Assembly (NCBI GenBank): GCA_046760785.1
Contig: JBHIET010000016.1
Span: 1-53,512 of the forward strand
DNA length: 53,512 nt
Direction of reading: 5' to 3'
Source: JBHIET01 sp046760785
GTDB lineage: Bacteria > Chloroflexota > Anaerolineae > B4-G1
The notes beneath the pieces were generated by a model, which was not told the origin of the DNA, did no database searches, and saw only the letters and a program-made list of their open reading frames with translations. Each line of letters opens with the position of its first letter. The first letter of the stretch is position 1. The translations under genes and the position numbers were made by a program. This document shows, in pieces, positions 32,354 through 40,766 of this stretch.

Positions 32354-32621
32354 GAGAGATCTAGCACCAAGTAAAGACCTGCCAGAGAACTTTTACTCGC
32401 TTGAGGAGTTTTGGAGCTTCTGGGATAAACATAGCAGTGCCGACTATGAAGATTTCATGGAGCCCGTCGAAGCAGACATTAGCTTGTCTTCGAGTAAGAT
32501 GTACTGCGCCATCGCAAAAGATGTGTTACTTCAAGTGCGAACCCAAGCACGCCAGCAAGGCGTATCAACAGAGACCCTGATAAACCTTTGGCTTCAAGAA
32601 AAGCTCTCAATGCCAGCCTGA
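32343..32621 (+). CDS. BrnA/CopG-like antitoxin
   Basis: A 92-aa partner. The C-terminus contains a ribbon-helix-helix-like sequence (ISLSSSKMYCAIAKDVLLQ and then QQGVSTETLINLWLQEKL), as in CopG/BrnA antitoxins, and the N-terminus has the acidic LPENFYSLEEFWSFWDKHS typical of toxin-binding tails. It overlaps the toxin gene, implying coupled translation. Such antitoxins usually repress their own promoter with the toxin as co-repressor. Confidence 0.75.
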   Translation: MQHKRDLAPSKDLPENFYSLEEFWSFWDKHSSADYEDFMEPVEADISLSSSKMYCAIAKDVLLQVRTQARQQGVSTETLINLWLQEKLSMPA

Positions 32622-32755
32622 CCTTTGAGATTCCGCCCGATCGTTGAGGCCGGCTTCGTGCTGACGATAAGCGAAGGATGCGTCTACCGTACCTGCCGCC
32701 TGTCCTGGAGAACTGGAAGCCTGGTGATAGCATCGTAGAAGTTGGCCCTTCCCTG

Positions 32756-32788
32756 AGGTGCCCGGCACTTCCGCAGCGCCGGACACCT
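32756..32788. repeat. AGGTGCCGGCAC-type palindrome
   Basis: AGGTG-C-CCGGC (32756-32766) pairs with GCCGG-A-CACCT (32778-32788). It lies five bases past the clpB stop on the minus strand and may act as a terminator. The sequence also resembles dispersed REP-like palindromes. Confidence 0.5.
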
Positions 32789-32792
32789 GGCA

Positions 32793-35378
32793 CTACACCT
32801 TCTCAAACACCACCTGCCCGTCACGTGTGTCCACCCGCACCATGTCCCCCTCTCCGAACTCGCCCCGCAGGAGCGCCAGCGCCAGCGGGTCCTGCACCTC
32901 GCGCTGAATGACCCGCTTGAGCGGTCGCGCACCGTAGACCGGGTCGTAGCCCGCCTCGGCCAAGTGCTGCCGGGCCTCGTTGACCAGCTCCAGGCCGATG
33001 TGACGCTCAGCCAACAGGTCGCGCAGGTGGCGCACCTGGATGTCCACGATCTGCAACAGGTCCTCCTTCGTCAGGCTGTTGAAGAGGATGATCTCGTCAA
33101 CCCGGTTCAGGAACTCGGGCCGGAAGGTGCGGTCCAGCTCCTCCATCACCTTCTCCCGCGCCGGCTCCGCGCCCAACTCCTTGATCCAGCGGCTGCCGGT
33201 GTTGCTGGTCATGATGACGATGGTGTTGGTGAAATCCACTGTGCGCCCATGGCCGTCGGTCAACCTCCCTTCGTCGAGCAACTGGAGCAGCGTGTTGAAG
33301 ACCTCCGTGTGAGCCTTCTCGATCTCGTCAAAGAGCACCACGCTGTATGGTCGCCGCCGCACCGCCTCGGTCAGTTGGCCGCCCTCGTCGTAGCCCACGT
33401 AGCCAGGCGGCGCACCGATGAGCCGGGAGACGGTGTGCCGCTCCTGATACTCGCTCATATCAATGCGCACCATCGCCTCCTCGGTGTCGAAGAGAAATGC
33501 GGCCAGCGCGCGGGCCAACTCGGTTTTGCCCACGCCCGTCGGGCCCAGGAAGATAAACGTGCCGATGGGGCGGTTGGGGTCCTGCAAGCCCGCCCGCGCC
33601 CGCCGGACGGCATTGGAGACGGCGCTCACGGCCTCGTCCTGCCCGATCACTCGCTGGTGGAGCGCCTCCTCCATCCGCAACATCTTCTCCATCTCCCCTT
33701 CCATGAGTTTGGAGACGGGGATACCGGTCCACTCGGCCACGACTTCGGCCACGTCCTCGGAGCCGACCTCCTCTTTGAGCAGTGGCCGGTCGCCCTGCAA
33801 CTGGCGCAGTCGCTCCTCCTGTTCCTGTTGCTGCTTCTCCAGCTCGACCAGCGTGCCGTACTGCAACTCGGAGGCCCGGGTGTAGTCCTGCGCTCGCTGC
33901 GCTTCTTCGATCTGATGGCGCACGCGCTCGGCCTGCTCCTTGGTCTCGCGGATGGCCTGGATGGCCGCTTTTTCCTGTTCCCAGCGGGAGCGCAAAGCCC
34001 CGCTGCTCTCCTGCAGGTCGGCCAGTTCCTTCTCCAGCTTCTTCAGCCGCTCCTTGCTAGCCTTGTCCTTCTCCTTCTTCAGCGCCTCTCGCTCAATCTC
34101 CAACTGCATAATGCGCCGATCCACCTCGTCCAGCTCGGCGGGCTTGGAGTCAATCTCCATCCGCAGCCGCGAGGCCGCCTCGTCAATCAGGTCAATCGCC
34201 TTGTCAGGGAGATGCCGGTCGGCAATGTAGCGCTGGCTGAGCGTCGCCGCGGCGATGGCAGCGCCGTCCTGGATGCGCACGCCGTGGTGCACCTCGTACC
34301 GTTCCTTGAGGCCGCGCAGGATGCTGATGGTATCCTCCACAGAAGGCTCGTCCACGTAGACCGGCTGGAAGCGACGCTCCAGCGCGGCGTCCTTCTCGAT
34401 GTACTTACGGTACTCGTCGAGGGTCGTCGCGCCGATGGCGTGCAGCTCGCCCCGGGCCAGCATAGGTTTGAGCATGTTGCTGGCGTCCATTGCCCCTTCA
34501 GCCGCGCCTGCACCCACCACAGTGTGTAGCTCATCTATGAACAGGATGACCTCTCCGGCGGCGCCGGTCACTTCTTTCAGTACGGCTTTCAGTCGCTCCT
34601 CAAACTCGCCCCGGTACTTGGCGCCGGCGATCAGGGCTCCCATGTCGAGCGCGACGATGCGCCTGTTCTTCAATCCCTCGGGCACGTCACCCCGCACGAT
34701 GCGCTGAGCCAACCCCTCGGCGATGGCAGTCTTGCCCACGCCGGCGTCGCCCACCAGGACCGGATTATTCTTCGTGCGCCGGCTCAGGATGCGCATCACA
34801 CGCCGGATCTCCTCGTCCCGCCCGATGACCGGGTCCAGTCTGCCCTGCCGGGCCAGTTGGGTCAGGTCGCGCCCGTATTTTTCGAGCGCCTGGTAGGTCG
34901 CTTCGGGCTGCTGGCTGGTGACCCGCTGGCTGCCACGGATGCCGGTCAGTGCCCGCAGGACGGCCTCCTCGGTGATGCCGTGAGCTGCCAGGAAGCGAGA
35001 CGCCTCCCCCCCGTGGGAACCGGTGAGTGCCAGCAGCAGATGCTCGGTGCTGACGTAGTCATCGCGCATGCGGGTGGCCGCCTTCTGCGCTTCGTCCAGC
35101 GCACGCGATAGTTCACGCGAGAGCCCCACCTGCGTCGTCGCCCCATAGACCTTGGGCTTGCGCTGCAGTTCCCCCTCCAGCGCCAGAGTCATCTCGCCCG
35201 GGTTGGCCTCAAGCTTCTGGACGATCCGGGGCACGATGCCATCCGACTGGCGCAAAAGCGCCAAGAGCAGATGCTCCGGCTCGATCTGGCCGTGGCTGTA
35301 CTCACCTGCCAGTGATTGCGCGGCGATAATGGCTTCCTGTGCTTTTTGCGTGAATTTGTTCAGATCCAGGATTCCCAC
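32793..35378 (-). CDS. clpB: ClpB disaggregase
   Basis: An 861-aa Hsp100 chaperone that, with DnaK, extracts polypeptides from aggregates. Order: Clp N-domain repeats, AAA1 (GDAGVGKT, LFIDELH), a long middle coiled coil (about 400-525, rich in Glu/Lys/Gln), AAA2 (GPTGVGKT, LFDEIEKAH). The middle domain and lack of a ClpP-docking LGF tripeptide separate it from the adjacent clpC. The start is a GTG at 35378; AGGA is unusually close to it. No HrcA or HspR operator was recognised in the 210 bp upstream. Confidence 0.93.
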   Translation of the reverse strand: MGILDLNKFTQKAQEAIIAAQSLAGEYSHGQIEPEHLLLALLRQSDGIVPRIVQKLEANPGEMTLALEGELQRKPKVYGATTQVGLSRELSRALDEAQKAATRMRDDYVSTEHLLLALTGSHGGEASRFLAAHGITEEAVLRALTGIRGSQRVTSQQPEATYQALEKYGRDLTQLARQGRLDPVIGRDEEIRRVMRILSRRTKNNPVLVGDAGVGKTAIAEGLAQRIVRGDVPEGLKNRRIVALDMGALIAGAKYRGEFEERLKAVLKEVTGAAGEVILFIDELHTVVGAGAAEGAMDASNMLKPMLARGELHAIGATTLDEYRKYIEKDAALERRFQPVYVDEPSVEDTISILRGLKERYEVHHGVRIQDGAAIAAATLSQRYIADRHLPDKAIDLIDEAASRLRMEIDSKPAELDEVDRRIMQLEIEREALKKEKDKASKERLKKLEKELADLQESSGALRSRWEQEKAAIQAIRETKEQAERVRHQIEEAQRAQDYTRASELQYGTLVELEKQQQEQEERLRQLQGDRPLLKEEVGSEDVAEVVAEWTGIPVSKLMEGEMEKMLRMEEALHQRVIGQDEAVSAVSNAVRRARAGLQDPNRPIGTFIFLGPTGVGKTELARALAAFLFDTEEAMVRIDMSEYQERHTVSRLIGAPPGYVGYDEGGQLTEAVRRRPYSVVLFDEIEKAHTEVFNTLLQLLDEGRLTDGHGRTVDFTNTIVIMTSNTGSRWIKELGAEPAREKVMEELDRTFRPEFLNRVDEIILFNSLTKEDLLQIVDIQVRHLRDLLAERHIGLELVNEARQHLAEAGYDPVYGARPLKRVIQREVQDPLALALLRGEFGEGDMVRVDTRDGQVVFEKV

Positions 35379-35553
35379 TCCTATGCGTGATCAGATACCG
35401 GAGACGATCCCCATGCCCTCCGGCTGTACAATCGCCAATAGTATACCTGCTCTCCATTAGAGCAACGATAGCGCTCCATTGGAGTTGCATAAGAGCAGCG
35501 GATTGGGGACAACAACAGACAACGGAGCCCATGCGGGGCTTCGCACAGTGCGT

Positions 35554-35582
35554 TTGTGCGTGCACCGCCGTTGGGATATAAT
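35554..35582 (+). promoter_or_regulatory. Promoter of leaderless 61-aa reading frame
   Basis: TTGTGC (35554-35559), 17-bp spacer, TATAAT (35577-35582), and 6 bp later a GTG (35589). Confidence 0.5.
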
Positions 35583-35588
35583 CGGGGA

Positions 35589-35774
35589 GTGGGCATTTCC
35601 GACGTTGCCCTGCGACTGGCGTTCCTGATCTCCACTGGCCAGGACATCGAACAACACCAGGCACAGCATTATTACGACCTTGCTGGCAAGCCAAAGTGCT
35701 GTGGAACATCCTGGAGGCGGGCCATGGGGGTGGCCCTGGTGCACGACCGGAGGAGTACACAGATAGAGTTGTGA
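35589..35774 (+). CDS. Hypothetical 61-aa protein, possibly a relic
   Basis: A short frame with no recognised family; VALRLAFLISTGQ is mildly hydrophobic and the rest contains basic and cysteine residues. It is supported only by its promoter geometry: the GTG sits 6 bp after a consensus -10 box, like the leaderless lytic transglycosylase gene. It may equally be the remnant of a larger gene. Confidence 0.3.
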   Translation: MGISDVALRLAFLISTGQDIEQHQAQHYYDLAGKPKCCGTSWRRAMGVALVHDRRSTQIEL

Positions 35775-35909
35775 CTTTCATCGATCAAGCGCCGTTGGGA
35801 GACGATTGATTCCAAACGTGACTGCGCCTCATCGCCACTTGGCGACATGCAGGCAGGGCAGGCTGTGGGTATAATGCTCGTCAGAGCGCAGCAAGGCAAG
35901 GAGGTGGTG

Positions 35910-36629
35910 ATGAGCAGCCAAACAGACAGCGGAAAATCAATTCTGCTGGTGGACGACAGCCCGGTCGTCGCCGACGTGGTGCGGGAGGCACTGGAGCCCT
36001 TTGGATACTGGGTCACGTGGGTTGAGGATGGGGCCGACGTTCCTGCTGCGCTGGAGCGGGGTCTGCCTGACCTCGTCATCCTGGACGTGATGATGCCCCG
36101 CGTGGACGGCTACGAAGTCTGCCGCCGTCTGCGCGCAGACTCCAGCACCGCCGACCTGCCGATCCTGATGTTGACGGCGCGGGCCGAGGAGGTGGATCGG
36201 GTGGTGGGGTTGGAGCTGGGAGCCGACGATTACCTGGCCAAGCCCTTTGGCGAGCGGGAACTGCTGGCGCGGGTGCGCGCGCTGTTGCGCCGTGTCACTC
36301 GCACGGCTGCGCCGGCCCAGGTATTGCGTGCTGGCCTGGTCACCCTCGACATGGCCCGCCACCAGGCCCACTGCGCATCCACCCCGCTCGACCTGACCCC
36401 CACCGAGTTCGAACTGCTGCGCGTGCTGGTGCTCAACGCCGGGCAGACGCTCAGCCGGGAGACGCTGCTCAACCAGATCTGGGGCTACGATTGGTATGGC
36501 GAACCCCGCGTGGTGGATACGCACATTCAACACCTGCGGCGCAAACTGCGCCAGTGCTGTCCGCACGAGGAACAAGGGGAGGAGTTGATCCTCACCGTGC
36601 GTGGCGTGGGCTACAGGTTCGCCGGATGA
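35910..36629 (+). CDS. OmpR-family regulator of chemosensory operon
   Basis: A 239-aa response regulator with a receiver (D15, D16, phospho-acceptor D59 in LVILDVMMP, K in LAKPFG) and a winged-helix DNA-binding domain (LTPTEFELL, then TVRGVGYRF). ATG 35910 follows AAGGAGGTG. It opens an operon with an MCP, CheW and CheA, so CheA is its likely phosphodonor. This points to transcriptional rather than flagellar output. A TATAAT box lies at about 35868-35873. Confidence 0.88.
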   Translation: MSSQTDSGKSILLVDDSPVVADVVREALEPFGYWVTWVEDGADVPAALERGLPDLVILDVMMPRVDGYEVCRRLRADSSTADLPILMLTARAEEVDRVVGLELGADDYLAKPFGERELLARVRALLRRVTRTAAPAQVLRAGLVTLDMARHQAHCASTPLDLTPTEFELLRVLVLNAGQTLSRETLLNQIWGYDWYGEPRVVDTHIQHLRRKLRQCCPHEEQGEELILTVRGVGYRFAG

Positions 36630-36659
36630 GGCTAGAGGATGATGAGAGGAGGTAGCGAG

Positions 36660-38231
36660 ATGCGCAAAACTGTCGTCACACCACTGACGTTGGGCTTCTT
36701 GATCATGGGGGCGCTCATGGGGCTGCTGTTGTTTATGAGCCTCTATTACGCCACCCATTTGTACCTGGACTATCAGCGCATCATCGGTGTCTACGTCGTC
36801 CAACGAACAGCCACTATCCGTCTTCAAGCCAGCCTGCTGACCGAGCGGTGGGCTGCCAGCCGCTATCTCATCAGTCGCGATCCATCCGATCGGGCGGAGG
36901 CAGAAGTGGCCCGTGCCCTGGCAGACAAATATGCGGCTATCGTGCGAGACACGGCGGAAGAAGCCGAGTGGAACACCTTCTCCGCCGGCTACAGAGGCTA
37001 TCACGCGTTACTCGACGGTCTGCTCTACTATCTGAGCAAGGAGAACGCCGATCCACAGGTCTTTGAAATTGCAGGCCAGGCCGATGACTCTCTGGCCGAA
37101 CTCTTGGAAGTCGCTACGGCAATACAAGATCGCTCTAGAGGGCAGATCGAGGAGAACCTCGAAAGCTATCATACCTTCTTCCAGCGCGGCTTTATGGCGG
37201 TATTGGGCGTAGGGGCCGGGCTGATGCTCTTCGGCGCAGCGACAGGACTCACCCTTACTCGTTCCATCACCCTGCCTCTGGCTCAGCTCACTGAGGCATC
37301 GCGCCGACTGGGAGATGGTGACCTGACCGCCGTGCCCGAGATACCCACTTCCAACGAGATCGGCGCTCTGGCTGCCTCCTTCCGCCAGATGGCCAGCAGC
37401 TTGGGACAGGCCATCGAGCGCATGCGCGAGACCGCTGGCACGCTGACTGGTTCGGCCGACCGGCTCTCCACGTCTGCCACCAATCTGAGCGGGCTGGCAC
37501 AGGGGACGCTGGCCCAGATGGAGCAGATCGTCCAGGGAGCGGAGGCGCAGCGCGAACAGATGCGCGTCGCAGCCGAAGTGGCGGCGGGCATCGCCGCTGC
37601 GCTCCGTCAGGGCGCGCAGCAGGCCGGGGAGGTCGGGCAGGCAGCGCAGGGCACGCAGGCCAAATTGGAGAGTACCGCTCGCGTCGTGGCAGTGCTGGAC
37701 CGGGAAGCGGCTGAGGTCCAGACCATCACCGCCGTCATCGAGCAGTTCGCGCGGGAGACCCACATGCTCTCCCTCAACGCCGCCATTGAGGCGCGGCGAG
37801 CGGGGGAGGCCGGGCGGGGCTTTGCGGCGGTGTCCGACGAGATGCGCGCCCTGGCCGAGCGCTCTGCCCGCTCCGCCAGCGAGGTGGCCCGCTTTGGCGC
37901 TCGCGCGCAGGCAGAGATGGAAAGCGTGGGGCAGGCGGTGGACGATGTACAAGAAGCAGTGGCTCAGACGGCCGACTTCGCCGGGCAGACTGTTAGCGCA
38001 GCGCGCCAACAGGAACAGGACACCTCTACACTGGCGGACATCGTCGAGCAGGCGGCGACGGTGAGTGACACTCAGGCGCAGATCGCGGAGCAGGTTTCGA
38101 CAGCCGTGGCCGAGCAGGCGGACGCCATCGCCGAACTCGCCAGCGCTGCGCAGGAACTGGCCGGGATGGCTGGCCAACTAGAGAGCATGGCGGCCCGCTT
38201 TGTCACACCCCAGGAACAAAAGTGGACTTGA
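36660..38231 (+). CDS. Methyl-accepting chemotaxis protein
   Basis: A 523-aa transmembrane receptor. TM1 (LGFLIMGALMGLLLFMSLYY), a helical extracytoplasmic sensor of about 150 aa, TM2 near residue 180-200, a HAMP segment (LTRSITLPLAQLTEASRRL) and the signalling hairpin tip LSLNAAIEARRAGEAGRGFAAVSDEMRALAERSA are in order. ATG 36660 has GAGGAGG seven bases upstream. No methyltransferase or methylesterase gene is nearby. The ligand is unknown. Confidence 0.92.
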   Translation: MRKTVVTPLTLGFLIMGALMGLLLFMSLYYATHLYLDYQRIIGVYVVQRTATIRLQASLLTERWAASRYLISRDPSDRAEAEVARALADKYAAIVRDTAEEAEWNTFSAGYRGYHALLDGLLYYLSKENADPQVFEIAGQADDSLAELLEVATAIQDRSRGQIEENLESYHTFFQRGFMAVLGVGAGLMLFGAATGLTLTRSITLPLAQLTEASRRLGDGDLTAVPEIPTSNEIGALAASFRQMASSLGQAIERMRETAGTLTGSADRLSTSATNLSGLAQGTLAQMEQIVQGAEAQREQMRVAAEVAAGIAAALRQGAQQAGEVGQAAQGTQAKLESTARVVAVLDREAAEVQTITAVIEQFARETHMLSLNAAIEARRAGEAGRGFAAVSDEMRALAERSARSASEVARFGARAQAEMESVGQAVDDVQEAVAQTADFAGQTVSAARQQEQDTSTLADIVEQAATVSDTQAQIAEQVSTAVAEQADAIAELASAAQELAGMAGQLESMAARFVTPQEQKWT

Positions 38232-38247
38232 GGAAGACGAACGGCAG

Positions 38248-38664
38248 GTGGACGAGATCCTGATCTTCCGCCTTGGCTCATCAGAATGGGCGCTTCCGGC
38301 GCGGAAGGTGCGACAGGTGCTGCCGCCCGCGCTGGTGACCCGCCTGCCCGGCGCTACCCCTCTCGTGCGCGGCCTCGTCGCCTGGCGCGCTCGCGTGCTC
38401 CCGGTGCTCGCCCTGGGAGCGCGCCTGGGGTGCAGCGACCCTCCCGCTGACCAGAGTGCTCTGCTCGTGGTCGAGGCGGAGGGGGAACTGGTCGCGCTGG
38501 CAGTGGACGAGGTGGTGCGCTTCGCCCAGGCCCGGCCCTCCGCTGCCTGTAGTGAGTCCTTCGGCTCCGCTCAGGACAAGCCAAGCCGAACCGCTGAGCA
38601 GGTCGAGGTAGAGGGACGTGCCGTGCGATTGCTTGACCTGGAACAGGTGCTGAATGGAGAGTGA
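38248..38664 (+). CDS. cheW: CheW-like adaptor with repeat insert
   Basis: A CheW-type coupling protein of about 138 aa: IFRLGSSEWALPARKVRQVLP at the start and PLVRGLVAWRARVLPVLALGARLG in the middle. It would link the receptor to CheA. The start is uncertain: GTG 38248 is used; TTG 38200 would overlap the MCP gene by 32 bp. A class A palindrome (38555-38600) adds about 12 residues (SESFGSAQDKPSRT) before the last strands. The stop overlaps the start of cheA. Confidence 0.8.
   Translation: MDEILIFRLGSSEWALPARKVRQVLPPALVTRLPGATPLVRGLVAWRARVLPVLALGARLGCSDPPADQSALLVVEAEGELVALAVDEVVRFAQARPSAACSESFGSAQDKPSRTAEQVEVEGRAVRLLDLEQVLNGE
38555..38600. repeat. In-frame palindromic insert in cheW
   Basis: GTCCTTCGGCTCCGCTCAGG and the following ACAAGCCAAGCCGAACCGCTGAGCAGG form an imperfect palindrome coding SFGSAQDKPSRT. 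It is the clearest case of a class A repeat inside a gene. Confidence 0.7.
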
Positions 38665-40174
38665 GGAAGAACGGACGGCGCGCCGCCGCGTCACCTTTGT
38701 GCACGACGCCCGCCGGAGACTGGCGACGCTGAGCGACAGCCTGCTCGCGCTCGAGCGGGATCCGACCGACCGGGCCGCCCTGGACGAGACGCTCCGGGCG
38801 CTTCACACCCTCAAGGGCAACGCCGGGTTGGTGGGGCTGGAAACGCTGGCGGCGACGGTCCACGCGCTGGAGGGGGCGCTGGCGGAGCCGCGCCATCCAC
38901 CCCCAGCGGCGCTGCTGCTGCGTGGTCTGGATGCGCTGAGCGCGATGGTGGCCACGCTCGCGGAGTCGCTACATCAGCCCACCCCGCCCATCCCCGTCGT
39001 CGAGGCCCTGGCAGCGGTCCCCCCTGGCACCCACGCAGCGCCGACCCGTGAGGCTCATCCGGCAGCCAGGCCAGACACCCTCCACTCACCGCAGGTGACC
39101 GTGCCCGTGAGCCACCTGGACAACCTGCTGGAACTCGTGGAGGAATTGAGGGACACCCATAGCCGACTGGCGCAGGCCCCATCGGAGACACCGCAGACGC
39201 TGGAGCGCCACCTGGCCCGCCAGCGCAGGCTTCTGCACGAACTGCACGACGCCTTGCTTCAAGCCCGCCTGCTCCCCGTCCGCCAGGCCTTCGACGGGTT
39301 CGAGCGGCTGGTGCGCGATCTGGCCGCAAGCACGGGGCGGCAGGCGCAGTTGGTGATCGCAGGAGCCGACACGGAGATAGACCGCTCCGCCCTGGAGCCG
39401 GTGCGCGACCTGTTGGTGCACCTGCTGCGCAACGCCCTCGCCCACGCTCTGGAGCCGCCGGAGGAACGGCTGGCGGCGGGCAAACCAGCCGCGGGCACGG
39501 TGCGGCTCACCGCACAGGCCGAGGGGGACGGCGTGGTGCTCGAGGTCGCAGACGACGGACGCGGCCTGGATCGGCAACAGGTGATGGCGCGGGCTGTGGC
39601 GCTGGGGATGTGCACGGCAGAGGAGGCGGCGCAGATGGGGGACGCGCAACTGTGGGCCTTCCTGACCCGGCCTGGCTTCTCTACCCACGACCATGTTGAC
39701 CAGGTCTCGGGGCGTGGGATGGGTTTGAACGCAGTGCGTCAGGGCGTGGAGGCCCTGCGCGGGCGATTGGAGATCACCTCACAGCCCGGCGTGGGGATGA
39801 CCGTTCGCCTGCGCCTGCCGACGATGATGGCATTGGAAGAGGTCGTGTTGGTCCAGGTGGGACCGGAGACGTACGCTATCCCGCAGGCGTCTATTGACCG
39901 CGCCGGTCCGGCCGGCAAAGATGAGGACATACCGACGCTCGACCTGTGGGAGCGGCTCCAGGTACCGGGCGACGCTCCCCCAGCCGACCGCACACTGATC
40001 GTGTGCCAGTGCTCCAGAGGGCAGGTAGGGCTGCTGGCGGACGGAGTCGTGGGGCGGGATGCGGTGGCGATCAGGCCCCTGCCCCAGCGCGCCCGATGCT
40101 CCGGCCTGCTCGGCGCTATGGTGACCGGCGCTGGGCGGGTGGTGCTGGTGCTGGACGTCGAACGCCTGACATAA
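38654..40174 (+). CDS. cheA: CheA-type histidine kinase, compact
   Basis: A 506-aa kinase. The Hpt domain carries the phospho-His at about H51 (LHTLKGNAG). A short proline-rich linker replaces a clear P2 domain. Dimerisation helices, the ATPase domain (N-box LLRNALAHALE, then VADDGRGLD and GRGMGLNAVRQG) and a C-terminal CheW-like P5 domain follow. At 506 aa it is shorter than typical CheA (about 650 aa). Absence of P2 is consistent with a partner other than CheY/CheB, probably the OmpR-type regulator encoded first in the operon. It overlaps cheW by 11 bp. Confidence 0.9.
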   Translation: MESEEERTARRRVTFVHDARRRLATLSDSLLALERDPTDRAALDETLRALHTLKGNAGLVGLETLAATVHALEGALAEPRHPPPAALLLRGLDALSAMVATLAESLHQPTPPIPVVEALAAVPPGTHAAPTREAHPAARPDTLHSPQVTVPVSHLDNLLELVEELRDTHSRLAQAPSETPQTLERHLARQRRLLHELHDALLQARLLPVRQAFDGFERLVRDLAASTGRQAQLVIAGADTEIDRSALEPVRDLLVHLLRNALAHALEPPEERLAAGKPAAGTVRLTAQAEGDGVVLEVADDGRGLDRQQVMARAVALGMCTAEEAAQMGDAQLWAFLTRPGFSTHDHVDQVSGRGMGLNAVRQGVEALRGRLEITSQPGVGMTVRLRLPTMMALEEVVLVQVGPETYAIPQASIDRAGPAGKDEDIPTLDLWERLQVPGDAPPADRTLIVCQCSRGQVGLLADGVVGRDAVAIRPLPQRARCSGLLGAMVTGAGRVVLVLDVERLT

Positions 40175-40251
40175 GTTGGTGAGGTCATTCGCCCTAAGAC
40201 TAACCCGTGGCCCTTCGACAAGCCCAGGACATCGCCCCGCGTCCTTCGCTT

Positions 40252-40300
40252 GCCCGCACCGGTCGTGGTGAGGGAAGCGGGGCGGCGGGCGTTTCTTTTT
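40252..40300 (+). terminator. Putative terminator of chemosensory operon
   Basis: GCCCGC (40252-40257) can pair with GCGGGC (40285-40290) around an inner CACC/GGTG hairpin, followed by GTTTCTTTTTC. It lies 78 bp after cheA. Confidence 0.5.
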
Positions 40301-40418
40301 CTGCGCAGGTGCTACCATGGGGTTCTGATCGTTGGCGGGGCTAGGGCGGAACCGACTGCCGAGCATGTGGCCCAATCTCCGCACAATCCCCGCACAACCA
40401 CGACGGAACCTCCACACT

Positions 40419-40515
40419 CCTGTGCTAAACTGTGGATGACGGTCGAGTGAACAAAATCGCCGCCAAGTGCATGTAATCAGGTAGAAACGGAGACCGTCAT
40501 CCAGTCAACACAGGA
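40419..40515. repeat. Imperfect long inverted repeat before peptide gene
   Basis: GGATGACGGTC (40434-40444) matches GACCGTCATCC (40492-40502) exactly, and the match extends outward as CCTGTG...CACAGG. The right arm ends at the ribosome site of the 49-aa gene, so it may control its translation. Apart from this and the terminator, 40175-40523 holds only a class A repeat at 40209-40236. Confidence 0.6.
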
Positions 40516-40523
40516 GGTGCACG

Positions 40524-40673
40524 ATGAAAAGCTTAGGCCCAGCAATCCGCTTGATGCTCTGCCTGCCGCCGGTGTGGATCGCCTTGGTGACAGCGGGAAT
40601 CGTCGTCGCAGTCAACGGCTGGGAGCCATGTGTGGATATTGCGCTCTACGCTGTCCAACGGCTGTTCCAATGA
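40524..40673 (+). CDS. 49-aa membrane peptide, copy 1
   Basis: A tiny protein with one hydrophobic helix, MKSLGPAIRLMLCLPP then VWIALVTAGIVVAVNGW, and the tail CVDIALYAVQRLFQ. An AGGAGGTG ribosome site precedes ATG 40524. A close paralogue (41705-41851) flanks the Flp pilin gene on the other side: VVAVNGW, VDI.LYAVQRL and IRL are shared. Conservation between copies argues both are translated. Function unknown, possibly pilus-related by location. Confidence 0.65.
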   Translation: MKSLGPAIRLMLCLPPVWIALVTAGIVVAVNGWEPCVDIALYAVQRLFQ

Positions 40674-40766
40674 GCAACTGAGCGGAAGCCGAAATCCGTC
40701 TCAGTAACTCCAATACAGGCATCCGTCGTGGCGATGCGACTCCATCAAGCGAGGGGGGTAGCGCAA

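Noticed and set aside
32964..34529. 521-aa plus-strand reading frame
   Set aside because: It is an open shadow of clpB in a GC-rich gene; its Leu/Gln/His-rich sequence has no domain logic.
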